From: SZUA-584 sp040768905
Lineage (GTDB): Bacteria; Bacillota; Clostridia; Christensenellales; SZUA-584
Direction: 5' to 3'
Length of the DNA stretch: 64,000 nt
NCBI GenBank assembly: GCA_040768905.1
Contig: JAXGMA010000001.1
Location: forward strand, 682,001-746,000
Part shown: positions 1 through 8,839 of the stretch, piece by piece
Layout of the letters: the number at the start of each line of letters is the position of its first letter
Position numbering within the stretch: position 1 is the first letter of the stretch
Notes under the pieces: model-generated
Seen by the model: only the letters and a program-made list of their open reading frames with translations
What the model was told of the DNA's origin: nothing
Database searches by the model: none
Program-made: the position numbers and the translations under genes

Positions 1-51
1 ACAGTAAAAACTGACACATTACATTGGATGGTTACAGGAGACAAAACAGTT

Positions 52-1050
52 ATGGACATCATTATCTATACGGTGCTGACAGCTTTTGTGATTGCTCTTG
101 CAGCGGGATATGCAGGGGTACCGCTGTTAAAACGGCTCAAACTCGGGCAGCAGGTTCGTGATGACGGTCCAAGATCGCACTTGTCAAAAGCAGGGACGCC
201 GACAATGGGCGGCGTCATCATGCTGATTCCCCTGACTGCGGCAACATTTATTTTTGCGCGGGGCAGCTTCGAACTTGTCTGGTTTTCGGTGGGGGTGACT
301 TTAGGGTTCGGTTTTATCGGGTTGCTTGATGATTTGATCATTGTATATAAAAAACGATCGCTCGGACTAAAAGCGTATCAGAAAATAATCGGCCAGATCG
401 GTATCGCACTGATCGTTGCTTTTTTTGCGTATAACAACCCTCACATCGGCTCGCGTATTGTGATACCGTTTACCAGCGTCGAATGGGACCTCGGCAGCTG
501 GTATATACCATTTACGGTCTTTGTTGTTGTGGCTATGGTCAATGCCGTCAACCTGACTGACGGGCTTGACGGCCTCGCTTCGGGTGTGACGCTGATCAAC
601 ACCGCGACATATGCCGTGATTTTTTCGGGTATTATCGGGTTTTATACCTTGCAGGGACAGATGCTGGCCGCTGCGGACACGCGCAACATGATGGTGTTTG
701 CCGCTGCGGTCACGGGCAGCTGCCTTGGATTCCTGCGGTTCAATACGCATCCGGCCAAGGTGTTCATGGGCGACACAGGTGCACTGGCTCTTGGAGCGGC
801 ACTGTCCGTCATGGCGGTCGTTTCAAAGCTTCAGCTGCTTTTGGTGATCACCGGGCTTATGTTTGTGTTGTCCGCGGTGTCGGTCGTGTTGCAGGTGGGT
901 TCATACAAGCTAAGAAGAAAACGCATATTCAAGATGGCGCCGCTTCATCATCATTTTGAGCTCAAAGGTATACCAGAAACGAAGATCGTATCATTTTACT
1001 ACCTGATCACGATCGTGCTGTGCCTCATCGGCATACTCGCGGTCAATTAA
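52..1050 (+). CDS. mraY: Phospho-N-acetylmuramoyl-pentapeptide transferase
   Basis: Membrane enzyme that transfers phospho-MurNAc-pentapeptide from UDP to undecaprenyl phosphate, giving lipid I. The 332-residue protein is hydrophobic throughout. It carries the family's paired aspartates (GLLDD, about residues 90-94), the NLTDGLDGL motif near 167-175 and the PLHHHFELKG histidine motif near the C terminus. An upstream in-frame ATG exists at position 28, but an AGGAG at 36-40 sits about 11 bases before ATG 52, so 52 is preferred. It leads the wall/division cluster, with murD 10 bases downstream. Confidence 0.97.
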   Translation: MDIIIYTVLTAFVIALAAGYAGVPLLKRLKLGQQVRDDGPRSHLSKAGTPTMGGVIMLIPLTAATFIFARGSFELVWFSVGVTLGFGFIGLLDDLIIVYKKRSLGLKAYQKIIGQIGIALIVAFFAYNNPHIGSRIVIPFTSVEWDLGSWYIPFTVFVVVAMVNAVNLTDGLDGLASGVTLINTATYAVIFSGIIGFYTLQGQMLAAADTRNMMVFAAAVTGSCLGFLRFNTHPAKVFMGDTGALALGAALSVMAVVSKLQLLLVITGLMFVLSAVSVVLQVGSYKLRRKRIFKMAPLHHHFELKGIPETKIVSFYYLITIVLCLIGILAVN

Positions 1051-1060
1051 GGAAAACTCT

Positions 1061-2416
1061 ATGGACTTTAAGCGAAAAAAAGTCATGGTCGTCGGTATGG
1101 CTAAAAGCGGCTTTGCCTGTGCGCACCTGCTGCTCGCAGCGGGCGCATATCCACTGCTTTACGACGCCAAACAACCCGATGAATTTGAAGGCGGTGCTTT
1201 TGACGCCTTTACGGGCAGCAATGCACAACTTGTGCTCGGAGCTGACGCTTTGATTGTTGCAGAAAGTGCGGATATTCTCGTGCTTAGCCCCGGAGTGCCT
1301 GTTGATCTCCCCTTTATTCAAAAAGCAAAAGCAGACGGTAAGCCGGTTATAAGCGAAATTGAGCTCGGGTTTCTTTTTTCGAAAGCACAGTTTGTTGCCA
1401 TCACAGGCACCAACGGTAAAACAACGACCACGGCGCTGACGGGCGAGATCTTCAAAAACGCAGGGTTTAACACTTATGTTCTGGGAAATATAGGAACGCC
1501 GATCGCGGCGCATGCTGTGGAGACTCGGGAAGGCGATATCATAGTGGCGGAAACGGCGGCTTTACAGCTCGAAACCATAGATAAGTTTCGCCCCCATGCT
1601 TGCACGGTCCTCAACATCACGGAAGACCACTTGAACCGTTACGGCACGATGGAGAAATACACTGCCGCCAAAGAGCGGATCTTTGAAAACCAGACACAAG
1701 ACGACTGGTGCGTGCTCAATTATGACAATGACTTCGCGCGCAGCATGGCAGACAAACCGCGGTCGCAAATTATTTGGTTTTCCCGTCAAGTTGAGCCTGT
1801 TCGCGGCGTATTTATAGACAAAGGGCATCTGGTCAGCAAAGAGCCTGACGGCCTGCACAGAATCTGCCCATCAGACGAGATAAAGATACCCGGCGTTCAT
1901 AATCTTGAAAATGCCATGGCTGCTGCTGCGCTGGCCAGGTGCTACGGAATACCGGAATCAGTGATCAGGGATACGCTCAAAACATTTGCAGGCGTTGAGC
2001 ACCGCATCGAGTTTGTCCGGGAATATGAAGGCGTGCGGTATATCAATGATTCCAAAGGAACAAACCCGGACGCGACCGAAAAGGCTGCGGCGGCGATGGA
2101 CCGCCCCACGGTGCTGATACTCGGGGGGTACGACAAGCACAACAGCTTCAAGTCGCTGTTTGAGGGCTTCGGACCGCATATCAAAGCTGTTGTTGCCATT
2201 GGCGAGACGCAGAAAAAGATCGTTGAGGATGCCAAAAAGGCCGGCTTTGACAGCGTGTTGACGGCAAAAGGGTTTGAGGAAGCTGTTGAAAAAGCTAGAA
2301 GCCTGGCGCAAGATGGCTGGAACGTGCTGTTGTCCCCGGCCTGCGCGAGTTACGACATGTTCAAAGACTTTGAACACCGGGGCAGAGTATTCAAAAACAT
2401 AGTCAATGCTTTTTAA
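1061..2416 (+). CDS. murD: UDP-N-acetylmuramoylalanine--D-glutamate ligase
   Basis: Cytoplasmic ATP-dependent ligase adding D-glutamate to UDP-MurNAc-L-alanine. The 451-residue length is normal for MurD. It has the N-terminal Rossmann segment (VVGMAKSG), the Mur-ligase P-loop GTNGKTT at residues 116-122, an NxTEDH motif around 185 and the C-terminal HRIEF/NDSKGTNPDA block. It is tightly coupled to mraY (10-base gap), so the two are almost certainly co-transcribed. Confidence 0.97.
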   Translation: MDFKRKKVMVVGMAKSGFACAHLLLAAGAYPLLYDAKQPDEFEGGAFDAFTGSNAQLVLGADALIVAESADILVLSPGVPVDLPFIQKAKADGKPVISEIELGFLFSKAQFVAITGTNGKTTTTALTGEIFKNAGFNTYVLGNIGTPIAAHAVETREGDIIVAETAALQLETIDKFRPHACTVLNITEDHLNRYGTMEKYTAAKERIFENQTQDDWCVLNYDNDFARSMADKPRSQIIWFSRQVEPVRGVFIDKGHLVSKEPDGLHRICPSDEIKIPGVHNLENAMAAAALARCYGIPESVIRDTLKTFAGVEHRIEFVREYEGVRYINDSKGTNPDATEKAAAAMDRPTVLILGGYDKHNSFKSLFEGFGPHIKAVVAIGETQKKIVEDAKKAGFDSVLTAKGFEEAVEKARSLAQDGWNVLLSPACASYDMFKDFEHRGRVFKNIVNAF

Positions 2417-2493
2417 GCGTCCTGGAGCATAAAAGAGCGTGATGCACTGTGGAAGAACGCTTAGAGCAGTGAAGAATGCAACAGGGGGACAAA

Positions 2494-3600
2494 ATGGCAA
2501 AACACCCCATAGACTATACGTTGCTCATCGTGACGATCATCCTTGTGTTGTTCGGCATCATTATGGTGTTCAGCGCCAGCTATTACTATGCAGAAAACAG
2601 CCCGAATACGGGTTATGACGGCTATTTTTACTTTTGGACACAGGTCAGCGGCGCGGCGATCGGTTTTATCGTGATGGCGCTGGCCATTGTCATCGACTAC
2701 AACAAGCTAAACAAGCTGCGGTATTTGATACTGCTCATAGGCCTTGTGCTGATGGTGCTGGTTTTTGTGCCCGGCATCGGTATTGAACGCAACGGATCGC
2801 GCAGATGGGTGAATCTGTTCGTGCTTGAGCTGCAGTCCATCGAGGTGCTAAAATTCGCGATCATTGTGTTTATGGCGGGCGGCATCGCCAAGAATCAGGA
2901 GAAGATGAAAAAATTCAGATACGGCATGGCGCCTTATCTTGTTTTGCTGCTGATATGCGGTGTGTTGTTATATCTTCAGCCGAATTTCAGCGCGGTTGTC
3001 ACTTTGGCGCTGCTCATGTTTGTGATGATGCTGATCGGAGGTGCGAATCTCTGGCACTTCGCGCTTTTAGGAGGGCTTGGAATCGGGGGAGGTGCGCTCG
3101 CCATGTTAGCCACCCAATACCGTATGGACAGGATATTTGCGTTTCTGGACCCTTGGAAATATGCCTCTGACGAGAGCTACCAATTGATTCAGTCTCTTTA
3201 CTCCATTGGATCTGGCGGCATATTCGGGCTAGGGCTTGGGAATTCGCGGCAGAAGTTTTTGTTTCTGCCTTACCGAGAATCGGATTGTATATTTGCCATC
3301 ATCGTCGAGGAGCTCGGATTTATCGGCGGTATACTCGTGCTGGCTGCTTTCGCACTGCTCATCTGGCGCGGTGTGCGCATAGCGCTGCGTGCCCCTAACA
3401 CATTTGGCATGATGGTTGCGTCCGGCATTACCGCCTTGATCGCAATACAGGTTTTTATCAATATCGGCGTCGTGACTGGCGTCGTTCCGCCCACGGGGGT
3501 GGTCCTTCCGTTTATCAGCGCCGGGCGCACTTCGCTGCTGATGTTCATGGGCAGCATCGGTGTGCTTCTTAATATATCAAGGCAGACTAACGCTGCTTAG
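2494..3600 (+). CDS. ftsW: FtsW/RodA/SpoVE-family SEDS peptidoglycan polymerase
   Basis: Multi-pass SEDS glycosyltransferase that polymerises lipid II. The 368-residue protein has about ten hydrophobic segments, the LQPNFS motif and the GLGLGNSRQK...ESDCIFAIIVEELG block typical of FtsW/SpoVE. ATG 2494 is chosen over ATG 2476 because a purine-rich AGGGGGAC lies just upstream of 2494. Position after murD matches spoVE/ftsW of other Firmicutes. From sequence alone I cannot say whether it serves vegetative division, sporulation or both. Confidence 0.93.
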   Translation: MAKHPIDYTLLIVTIILVLFGIIMVFSASYYYAENSPNTGYDGYFYFWTQVSGAAIGFIVMALAIVIDYNKLNKLRYLILLIGLVLMVLVFVPGIGIERNGSRRWVNLFVLELQSIEVLKFAIIVFMAGGIAKNQEKMKKFRYGMAPYLVLLLICGVLLYLQPNFSAVVTLALLMFVMMLIGGANLWHFALLGGLGIGGGALAMLATQYRMDRIFAFLDPWKYASDESYQLIQSLYSIGSGGIFGLGLGNSRQKFLFLPYRESDCIFAIIVEELGFIGGILVLAAFALLIWRGVRIALRAPNTFGMMVASGITALIAIQVFINIGVVTGVVPPTGVVLPFISAGRTSLLMFMGSIGVLLNISRQTNAA

Positions 3601-3758
3601 GGCATATTCGCAACAAGCTTGAATCATTGACAAACGGATGCTCTTGTACAGGCAACGTAGTCCCGTTGCAGATGTCAGTTTACATTGGTTGTCCTGCCGC
3701 ACAGCCTCAGCATTTTTGGCATAAGATACAATGTGAAAGATGATATGCGGGGGGCAAC

Positions 3759-5015
3759 ATGGCAAGACTGATCATTAACGGAGGGGCAAGGCTGGAAGGC
3801 GAGGTTCGCATCCAAGGCGCCAAAAATGCGGCACTTCCGGTTTTTGCGGCGGCGCTTCTTACCGAAGAACCGGTGACGATACACAATTGGCCGGCCATAT
3901 CGGATGTGTACAATATGCTTTCAATACTTGAGCATATCGGGGCCCATGTGGCATACGAAAAAGACAGGCTGGTGATCGATACACGCCGGGCACAGCGTTG
4001 GGAAATGCCGGACAGGCTGGCAAAAGAGATACGTTCTTCGATCTTTATGATGGGACCGATCCTTGCGCGGTTTCGCATGGCGCGCTTTACTTATCCGGGC
4101 GGATGTGAGATCGGCAACAGGCCGATTGATCTGCATCTGCGCGGGCTTAAGAACTTCGGGGTCAACGTCACAGAATCGGGCGGCCACATCATGTGTGAAG
4201 GAAAGCGGCTCAAGGGCGGTGACGTGCATCTTGATTACCCAAGCGTCGGGGCAACAGAGAACCTGATGATGGCTGCGGCGCTCGCGCCGGGGTGCTCTGT
4301 GATCCGCAACGCGGCGAGAGAGCCTGAGATCACTGAGCTGCAAAACGTCATCAATCAGATGGGCGGCTCAGTCAAAGGTGCGGGCTCAAGTACGATCTAT
4401 ATTGAAGGACAAAACCGGCTCGACGGTTTTAGTTATACGTGCATGCCCGATCGCATTGTCGCCGGGACTTTTATGGTGGCTGCGGTAGTGACAAACGGCC
4501 GCATCACGCTCAAAAACGTGATCCCGGAGCACCTCTTTGCTATTTCCGCCAAACTGCGTGAAGCGGGGGCAAAAATCGAGCTGCAAAACGACACGATTAC
4601 CGTGAACGGGCAGGGCAGGCCAAGGGAGATGCATCTTATCGAGACAGGGCCGTATCCTGGGTTTCCGACGGATATGCAGGCACAGATGTGTACAGCAGCG
4701 AGCATTTCAAGAGGAACAAGCATCATTGTCGAGAGCGTGTTCGATAACCGGTTCAAACATGTGGGTGAACTTCAAAGGATGGGCGCCAACATCGTCATAA
4801 AAAACAACGTGGCTGTCATCAAAGGCGTTGACAAACTGCACGGGGCTGAAATCAAATCGATGGATCTGCGGGGCGGTGCAGCGCTGGTGCTCGCGGGGTT
4901 GTGCGCTGACGGAAAAACGATCGTAGACCAGGCCAACATCATCGACAGAGGATACGAGACATTTGACTCAGAACTTATACTTCTGGGCGCTGATATCAAG
5001 AGAGAGGAGTCATAA
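3759..5015 (+). CDS. murA: UDP-N-acetylglucosamine 1-carboxyvinyltransferase
   Basis: Catalyses the first committed step of peptidoglycan synthesis: enolpyruvyl transfer from PEP to UDP-GlcNAc. The 418 residues include the substrate-binding Lys22-Asn23 (GAKNAALP) and the loop YPGGCEIGNRPID, whose Cys116 is the usual PEP/fosfomycin-reactive cysteine. It starts 159 bases after ftsW, where murG would be expected, and its stop is one base from the ftsQ start. Many Firmicutes have two MurA paralogues; this window shows one. Confidence 0.97.
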   Translation: MARLIINGGARLEGEVRIQGAKNAALPVFAAALLTEEPVTIHNWPAISDVYNMLSILEHIGAHVAYEKDRLVIDTRRAQRWEMPDRLAKEIRSSIFMMGPILARFRMARFTYPGGCEIGNRPIDLHLRGLKNFGVNVTESGGHIMCEGKRLKGGDVHLDYPSVGATENLMMAAALAPGCSVIRNAAREPEITELQNVINQMGGSVKGAGSSTIYIEGQNRLDGFSYTCMPDRIVAGTFMVAAVVTNGRITLKNVIPEHLFAISAKLREAGAKIELQNDTITVNGQGRPREMHLIETGPYPGFPTDMQAQMCTAASISRGTSIIVESVFDNRFKHVGELQRMGANIVIKNNVAVIKGVDKLHGAEIKSMDLRGGAALVLAGLCADGKTIVDQANIIDRGYETFDSELILLGADIKREES

Positions 5016-5016
5016 A

Positions 5017-5730
5017 TTGAGCAGAGGCAAACGTACCTTGGGCATATTGGCGCTTGTGGTGCTGTTAGGTGCAGCCGTTTTTGTCATCTATGAGGCCTTT
5101 AAAGTCAGAGAGATCGTTGTTGAGGGGTGTGAAAGCCTGTCCGCGGAAAACGTGGCCGCGCTGTCTCAAATTGAGTATGAAAAAAGCGTGTTTTTGTTGG
5201 ACAAGCAGGCCGTTATGGAGGCGCTGGCATCAGACCCTTACATCAAACCGCAGTCCGTCGAGGTTTCGTATCCGGATAAAATCATCATCACCATTGAGGA
5301 ACGCAAGCCAGCGGCATCTATAGGAAAAGACGGCGGGTATCTGGTCATCGATAAAGAAGGGTGGCTGCTTGAGGTACGCTCCATGCAAGAAGATATCGTG
5401 TATCCTCTTGTATACGGGCTGCCGGCCGACACGGCATATGTCGGGCAGCGCATCGGAACGGGAGACACATTCAAGCTGGATGCACTTTCACGCGTGCTGG
5501 CAGCTGCTGCTGAATTCTCTCTGGAGTTAAAAAACATTGATGTATCACTCGCCGCAGCCATCATCATGGAGTTGCATAACGGCCTCAAAATCGAGCTGGG
5601 CGATGATGCAAAACTCAATGAAAAATTTAAATTGATATTAGCTTTTATCGAAAATATATATGCAGCATCTGAAGCCGGAGGCATTTTGGACGTCACAACT
5701 GTAGAAAATGCCTATTATCGAGAGAATTAG
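5017..5730 (+). CDS. ftsQ: Cell division protein FtsQ/DivIB
   Basis: Bitopic divisome protein linking early and late division proteins. The 237 residues show a short basic N terminus, one membrane segment (about residues 8-27), a POTRA domain starting VREIVVEGCESL, and a C-terminal beta domain. The start is a TTG at 5017: AGAGAGGAG at 5000-5009 lies seven bases before it, and no ATG is suitably placed outside murA. Only one base separates it from the murA stop. Confidence 0.9.
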   Translation: MSRGKRTLGILALVVLLGAAVFVIYEAFKVREIVVEGCESLSAENVAALSQIEYEKSVFLLDKQAVMEALASDPYIKPQSVEVSYPDKIIITIEERKPAASIGKDGGYLVIDKEGWLLEVRSMQEDIVYPLVYGLPADTAYVGQRIGTGDTFKLDALSRVLAAAAEFSLELKNIDVSLAAAIIMELHNGLKIELGDDAKLNEKFKLILAFIENIYAASEAGGILDVTTVENAYYREN

Positions 5731-5740
5731 CCCAAAAATA

Positions 5741-5771
5741 TTGTCATTTACTACAAACGTGTTATTATAAT
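5741..5771 (+). promoter_or_regulatory. Candidate SigA-type promoter of ftsA-ftsZ
   Basis: The AT-rich gap between ftsQ and ftsA holds TTGTCA (5741-5746) and TATAAT (5766-5771) with a 19-base spacer, slightly longer than ideal. It would give ftsA-ftsZ their own promoter inside the cluster. Confidence 0.5.
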
Positions 5772-5832
5772 AATATGTCCATATTGTTTGTTGATTTTTG
5801 TTTATTTTAAATAAGGGGAAACTGGGCGGGTT

Positions 5833-7014
5833 ATGAAAAACGTAACGGCAGCCATTGAGTTTGGCACGTCAAAGACCATGTGTGTGATTGGCCGTGAACG
5901 CTCAGTGGGACGCTTTGAAGTGATGGGAGTCGGCGAGACGAAATACGAAGGAATCAAGAACGGACAATGGCTCCACCCGTCAAATGTTGAGGAAACTGCT
6001 GCAAGGGCTATCGCGTATGCTGAGAAAAGGGCAAAAAAGCGCATAAAAGATATTTTCGTAGGTGTGCCCGGGACGTTCTGCAAAGTTGTGTGTCAGGAGG
6101 GAAACGTACCTTTAAAGTCAGGCCGCGTTTCAGACGATGATATTGAAAAGCTGATCGAAGAAGTTGAAAGAGGCTTTGATGACAGCCAGTATACGGTTGT
6201 CAACAGTACACCCGTGTACTTCATACTCGGAGACGGCAACTACTACATTGATCCGATTGGTGCCGTGGCCAGAGAGCTAAACGGCTTGGTGTCTTTGGTT
6301 TTTGCACGAAATGGTTTTATTGAAGATATAACGGCAATGTTCGAGAGTTTCGGCATAAAAGTGCGCGGCTTTATACCCGAGGTGCTTGCAGAAAGTCTGT
6401 TCCTGATCCCTGCCGAAGAGCGCGACTGCAGCGCAGTTCTCTTGAACGTAGGATACCGCGATACAAATGTTACAGTTGTATATGGTGACGCAATTGTATA
6501 TAATAAGACGATACATGCAGGAGGCATGCATTTTGCCAATGATTTATCTATCGTGTTGAACATGACGACAGATATGGCAGAACAGATAAAAAAAAGGTAT
6601 TCTTTCGGGCTCGGGAATGGAGGGGCAAAACTATACGATTTTGCCAAGCAAGCTTCCGGACGCATCGAAAAATTCTCCCACGCTATTGTGTCAGAGGTTC
6701 TGGATGCGCGGGCAGAGCATCTTTGTATGTTGATCAGTCAGGCGCTTGAGCAAAGCCCGCTCTCTGTTGCAAGACGAACGCGTATATTTTTATCAGGCGG
6801 CGGCTTGTCTATGATGAAAGGCGCAAAGGAAATGCTGCAAAAGCATTTAAAAAGACAGGTCCGCATACCCGCTATTGAAGCGCCTCAGCTTTCAACGCCA
6901 AACTGTTTTGCAGCACTTGCGCTGCTTGATTATGTTTTCGAGGCTGGCTGCTTGAGCGGCACAAAAAGCGGTTTTGCACTGTTTGGACACTTGTCTGAAA
7001 AGATGTTTGATTAA
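5833..7014 (+). CDS. ftsA: FtsA-like actin-fold cell division protein
   Basis: Actin-family ATPase expected to tether FtsZ to the membrane. The 393 residues start with the phosphate-1-like AAIEFGTSKT, then FVGVPG, a central LLNVGYRDTNVTVVYGD and a late FLSGGG that fits the adenosine motif. The C terminus (about the last 15 residues, GFALFGHLSEKMF) could form the amphipathic membrane-targeting helix. It is somewhat shorter and more divergent than classic FtsA, so a PilM/FtsA-like label is the alternative. Location 22 bases before ftsZ supports FtsA. Confidence 0.85.
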   Translation: MKNVTAAIEFGTSKTMCVIGRERSVGRFEVMGVGETKYEGIKNGQWLHPSNVEETAARAIAYAEKRAKKRIKDIFVGVPGTFCKVVCQEGNVPLKSGRVSDDDIEKLIEEVERGFDDSQYTVVNSTPVYFILGDGNYYIDPIGAVARELNGLVSLVFARNGFIEDITAMFESFGIKVRGFIPEVLAESLFLIPAEERDCSAVLLNVGYRDTNVTVVYGDAIVYNKTIHAGGMHFANDLSIVLNMTTDMAEQIKKRYSFGLGNGGAKLYDFAKQASGRIEKFSHAIVSEVLDARAEHLCMLISQALEQSPLSVARRTRIFLSGGGLSMMKGAKEMLQKHLKRQVRIPAIEAPQLSTPNCFAALALLDYVFEAGCLSGTKSGFALFGHLSEKMFD

Positions 7015-7036
7015 GGTCTATAATGAGGGGGTTCAT

Positions 7037-8182
7037 ATGCCACTGGAAATTGATATTGAACAGGAAAGCATTGCAAGGATCAAAGTCATTGGAGTCGGGG
7101 GAGCTGGCAACAATGCCGTCAACCGCATGATCGATCATGGATTGACGGGTGCAGAGTTCTTTTCAGTCAATACAGACAAGCAGGCTTTGATGTTATCCAA
7201 AGCAAAAAACAAGGTTCAGATAGGCGAGAAGCTGACCTACGGCCTTGGCGTTGGGGGAGACCCTGTCATAGGAAAACGCGCTGCCGAGGAAAGTATCGAT
7301 GAGTTGGCCTCTATCATTGAAGGCGCCAACCTGATCTATATTGCGGCAGGGCTCGGGGGCGGCACAGGAACGGGCGCTGCGCCGGTGATTGCGGAACTTG
7401 CACGGCAGAAAAATATTCTTACCGTTGCAGTTGTGACGATGCCTTTTATGTTTGAAGGCGGCCAGCGGCTGACACGCGCAAAAACAGGTCATGAACAACT
7501 TACATCATCGGTGGATACCATTGTTACGATCCCCAATGACAAACTTCTGCAGGTCATCGGTAAGGGGACTTCTATGCTCGAGGCTTTTCGCGTCGCGGAT
7601 GATGTGCTGCGGCAGGGGATACAGGGCATCACCGATCTTATCGTCAAACCTGCGCTTGTGAATCTTGATTTTGCCGATGTACGCACGGTCATGATGGAAC
7701 GCGGCGTTGCACATATGGGTATCGGTGTCGGATATGGGGATAACAAAACGATGGATGCGGCCAAACAAGCGATTCAGAGCCCGCTGCTTGAAACGAGCAT
7801 TGAAGGCGCGCGCGGCATTCTCTACAATGTGACGGGAGACCCGACCATGAGCCTTCTGGAGATCGAAGAGGCCGCAAACTTGATCCGCCAGGCTGCCGAC
7901 CCAGAGGCCAATATATTTTTCGGGGCGGATACAGATGACAGCCTTGAGGACGAAGTGCGCATCACGGTGATCGCGACCGGCTTTGACGGTATCAGCAAAC
8001 CAAAACCCGCAGCCGTTAAGGAAGCGGTTGAATTTGGAAAAGTCGATGACGACGAAGAAGATGCTTTTATACCCGTCAAACATTCTGACAAAAGAGGCTT
8101 AGCTGGCAACTTTGCTGATTCGGGCAACGATATCGATATCCCGCCGTTTTTGCGGCGCAAACGTATCAAGAAAGATTTCTAA
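7037..8182 (+). CDS. ftsZ: Cell division protein FtsZ
   Basis: Tubulin-like GTPase that forms the division ring. The 381 residues contain VGGAGNNAVNRM near the N terminus, the tubulin signature GGGTGTG at 107-113, the T7-loop region, and the C-terminal conserved peptide DIPPFLRRKR that binds FtsA and other partners. ATG 7037 is chosen because GAGGGGG lies just upstream; an in-frame codon at 6974 lies inside ftsA. It is the last gene of the cluster and is followed by a terminator. Confidence 0.98.
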   Translation: MPLEIDIEQESIARIKVIGVGGAGNNAVNRMIDHGLTGAEFFSVNTDKQALMLSKAKNKVQIGEKLTYGLGVGGDPVIGKRAAEESIDELASIIEGANLIYIAAGLGGGTGTGAAPVIAELARQKNILTVAVVTMPFMFEGGQRLTRAKTGHEQLTSSVDTIVTIPNDKLLQVIGKGTSMLEAFRVADDVLRQGIQGITDLIVKPALVNLDFADVRTVMMERGVAHMGIGVGYGDNKTMDAAKQAIQSPLLETSIEGARGILYNVTGDPTMSLLEIEEAANLIRQAADPEANIFFGADTDDSLEDEVRITVIATGFDGISKPKPAAVKEAVEFGKVDDDEEDAFIPVKHSDKRGLAGNFADSGNDIDIPPFLRRKRIKKDF

Positions 8183-8200
8183 AGGACGGCACTGATTTTC

Positions 8201-8229
8201 AACCCGTTGCCATAGGCTGCGGGTTTTTT
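8201..8229 (+). terminator. Rho-independent terminator of ftsZ
   Basis: AACCCG (8201-8206) pairs with CGGGTT (8220-8225), with an additional inner GCC/GGC pair. The T run reaches 8229. It lies 18 bases after the ftsZ stop. Confidence 0.85.
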
Positions 8230-8235
8230 GTATTG

Positions 8236-8255
8236 TTGTACACTTTAGTGTACAA
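8236..8255. repeat. Perfect 9-bp inverted repeat between convergent genes
   Basis: TTGTACACT (8236-8244) and AGTGTACAA (8247-8255) are exact reverse complements separated by two bases. It lies between the ftsZ terminator and the terminator of the minus-strand rubredoxin-like gene. Its role is unknown: it could bind a protein or be an accessory hairpin. Confidence 0.6.
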
Positions 8256-8260
8256 AGAAG

Positions 8261-8300
8261 AAAAAAAGGCTTCCAGCCGAAGCCGGAGGCCCTTTTTTTA
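8261..8300 (-). terminator. Terminator of the rubredoxin-like gene (possibly bidirectional)
   Basis: GGCTTCC and GGAGGCC arms flank a short loop, with an A run on the left and a T run on the right (plus strand). It can therefore terminate minus-strand transcription of the rubredoxin-like gene and back up the ftsZ terminator. Confidence 0.75.
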
Positions 8301-8307
8301 TATTAAG

Positions 8308-8637
8308 CTACCATTTTTTCCTGCTGACATGCCCTTCGATCTCAGCCTTGCTTCTTTGCTTAATGATCCAGGCTTCATTTTTGGCCTTATGAAAAAGATC
8401 GACACAAGGCGGGTCAAGATTGATACCTATGCCCTCTTCTGCAAGCCGGTAGATTTTCGCTGCAAGCCCTGCTATCTCCATGTGTATGTCATTGGTACGG
8501 TCCGACATGTAGACCTTGTTTGCGTCCTCTTCGGAGAGCTTGGAAAACTTTTCTTTGGGCGAACCGCACTTGGGGCAAAAATCAGGAGCATCTTCGCCCT
8601 CGACCGTCATTGAACATACAGAACATTTCCACAACAT
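8308..8637 (-). CDS. Rubredoxin-like domain protein with helical C-terminal region
   Basis: The 109-residue cytoplasmic protein has an N-terminal zinc-ribbon/rubredoxin-type knuckle pair, Cys5-x2-Cys8 and Cys21-x2-Cys24, resembling the C-terminal domain of rubrerythrins. The rest is helical and lacks the duplicated ExxH di-iron motifs of true rubrerythrin. GGGAGGAATC precedes the ATG. In anaerobes such proteins are often annotated as rubrerythrin or rubredoxin-like electron carriers; the actual partner cannot be read from the sequence. It is a single-gene unit convergent with ftsZ. Confidence 0.7.
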   Translation of the reverse strand: MLWKCSVCSMTVEGEDAPDFCPKCGSPKEKFSKLSEEDANKVYMSDRTNDIHMEIAGLAAKIYRLAEEGIGINLDPPCVDLFHKAKNEAWIIKQRSKAEIEGHVSRKKW

Positions 8638-8799
8638 AATGATTCCTCCCTCATTAATTATTTATTTATATTTTAACACACAAAGACAAATAATAAAGAG
8701 ACTTTGTTACATACTCAGCTTTTTTATTTTGCTATTTTATATAAAAGGTACTTAAAATGTTTACATAATAGGACTTGTTCAAGTGAATTGAAACAGGTA

Positions 8800-8819
8800 T
8801 TATTGCAAAACCGCAATAA
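8800..8819. repeat. 7-bp inverted repeat in the rhodanese leader
   Basis: TTATTGC (8800-8806) and GCAATAA (8813-8819) flank AAAACC, 20 bases before the rhodanese lipoprotein ATG. It could be an operator or a short mRNA hairpin near the ribosome-binding site. Confidence 0.4.
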
Positions 8820-8839
8820 GGTAACGCAAGGGAGGGAAT

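Noticed and set aside
7505..8083. 192-codon minus-strand frame opposite ftsZ
   Set aside because: Antisense shadow of ftsZ with histidine- and arginine-rich nonsense composition.
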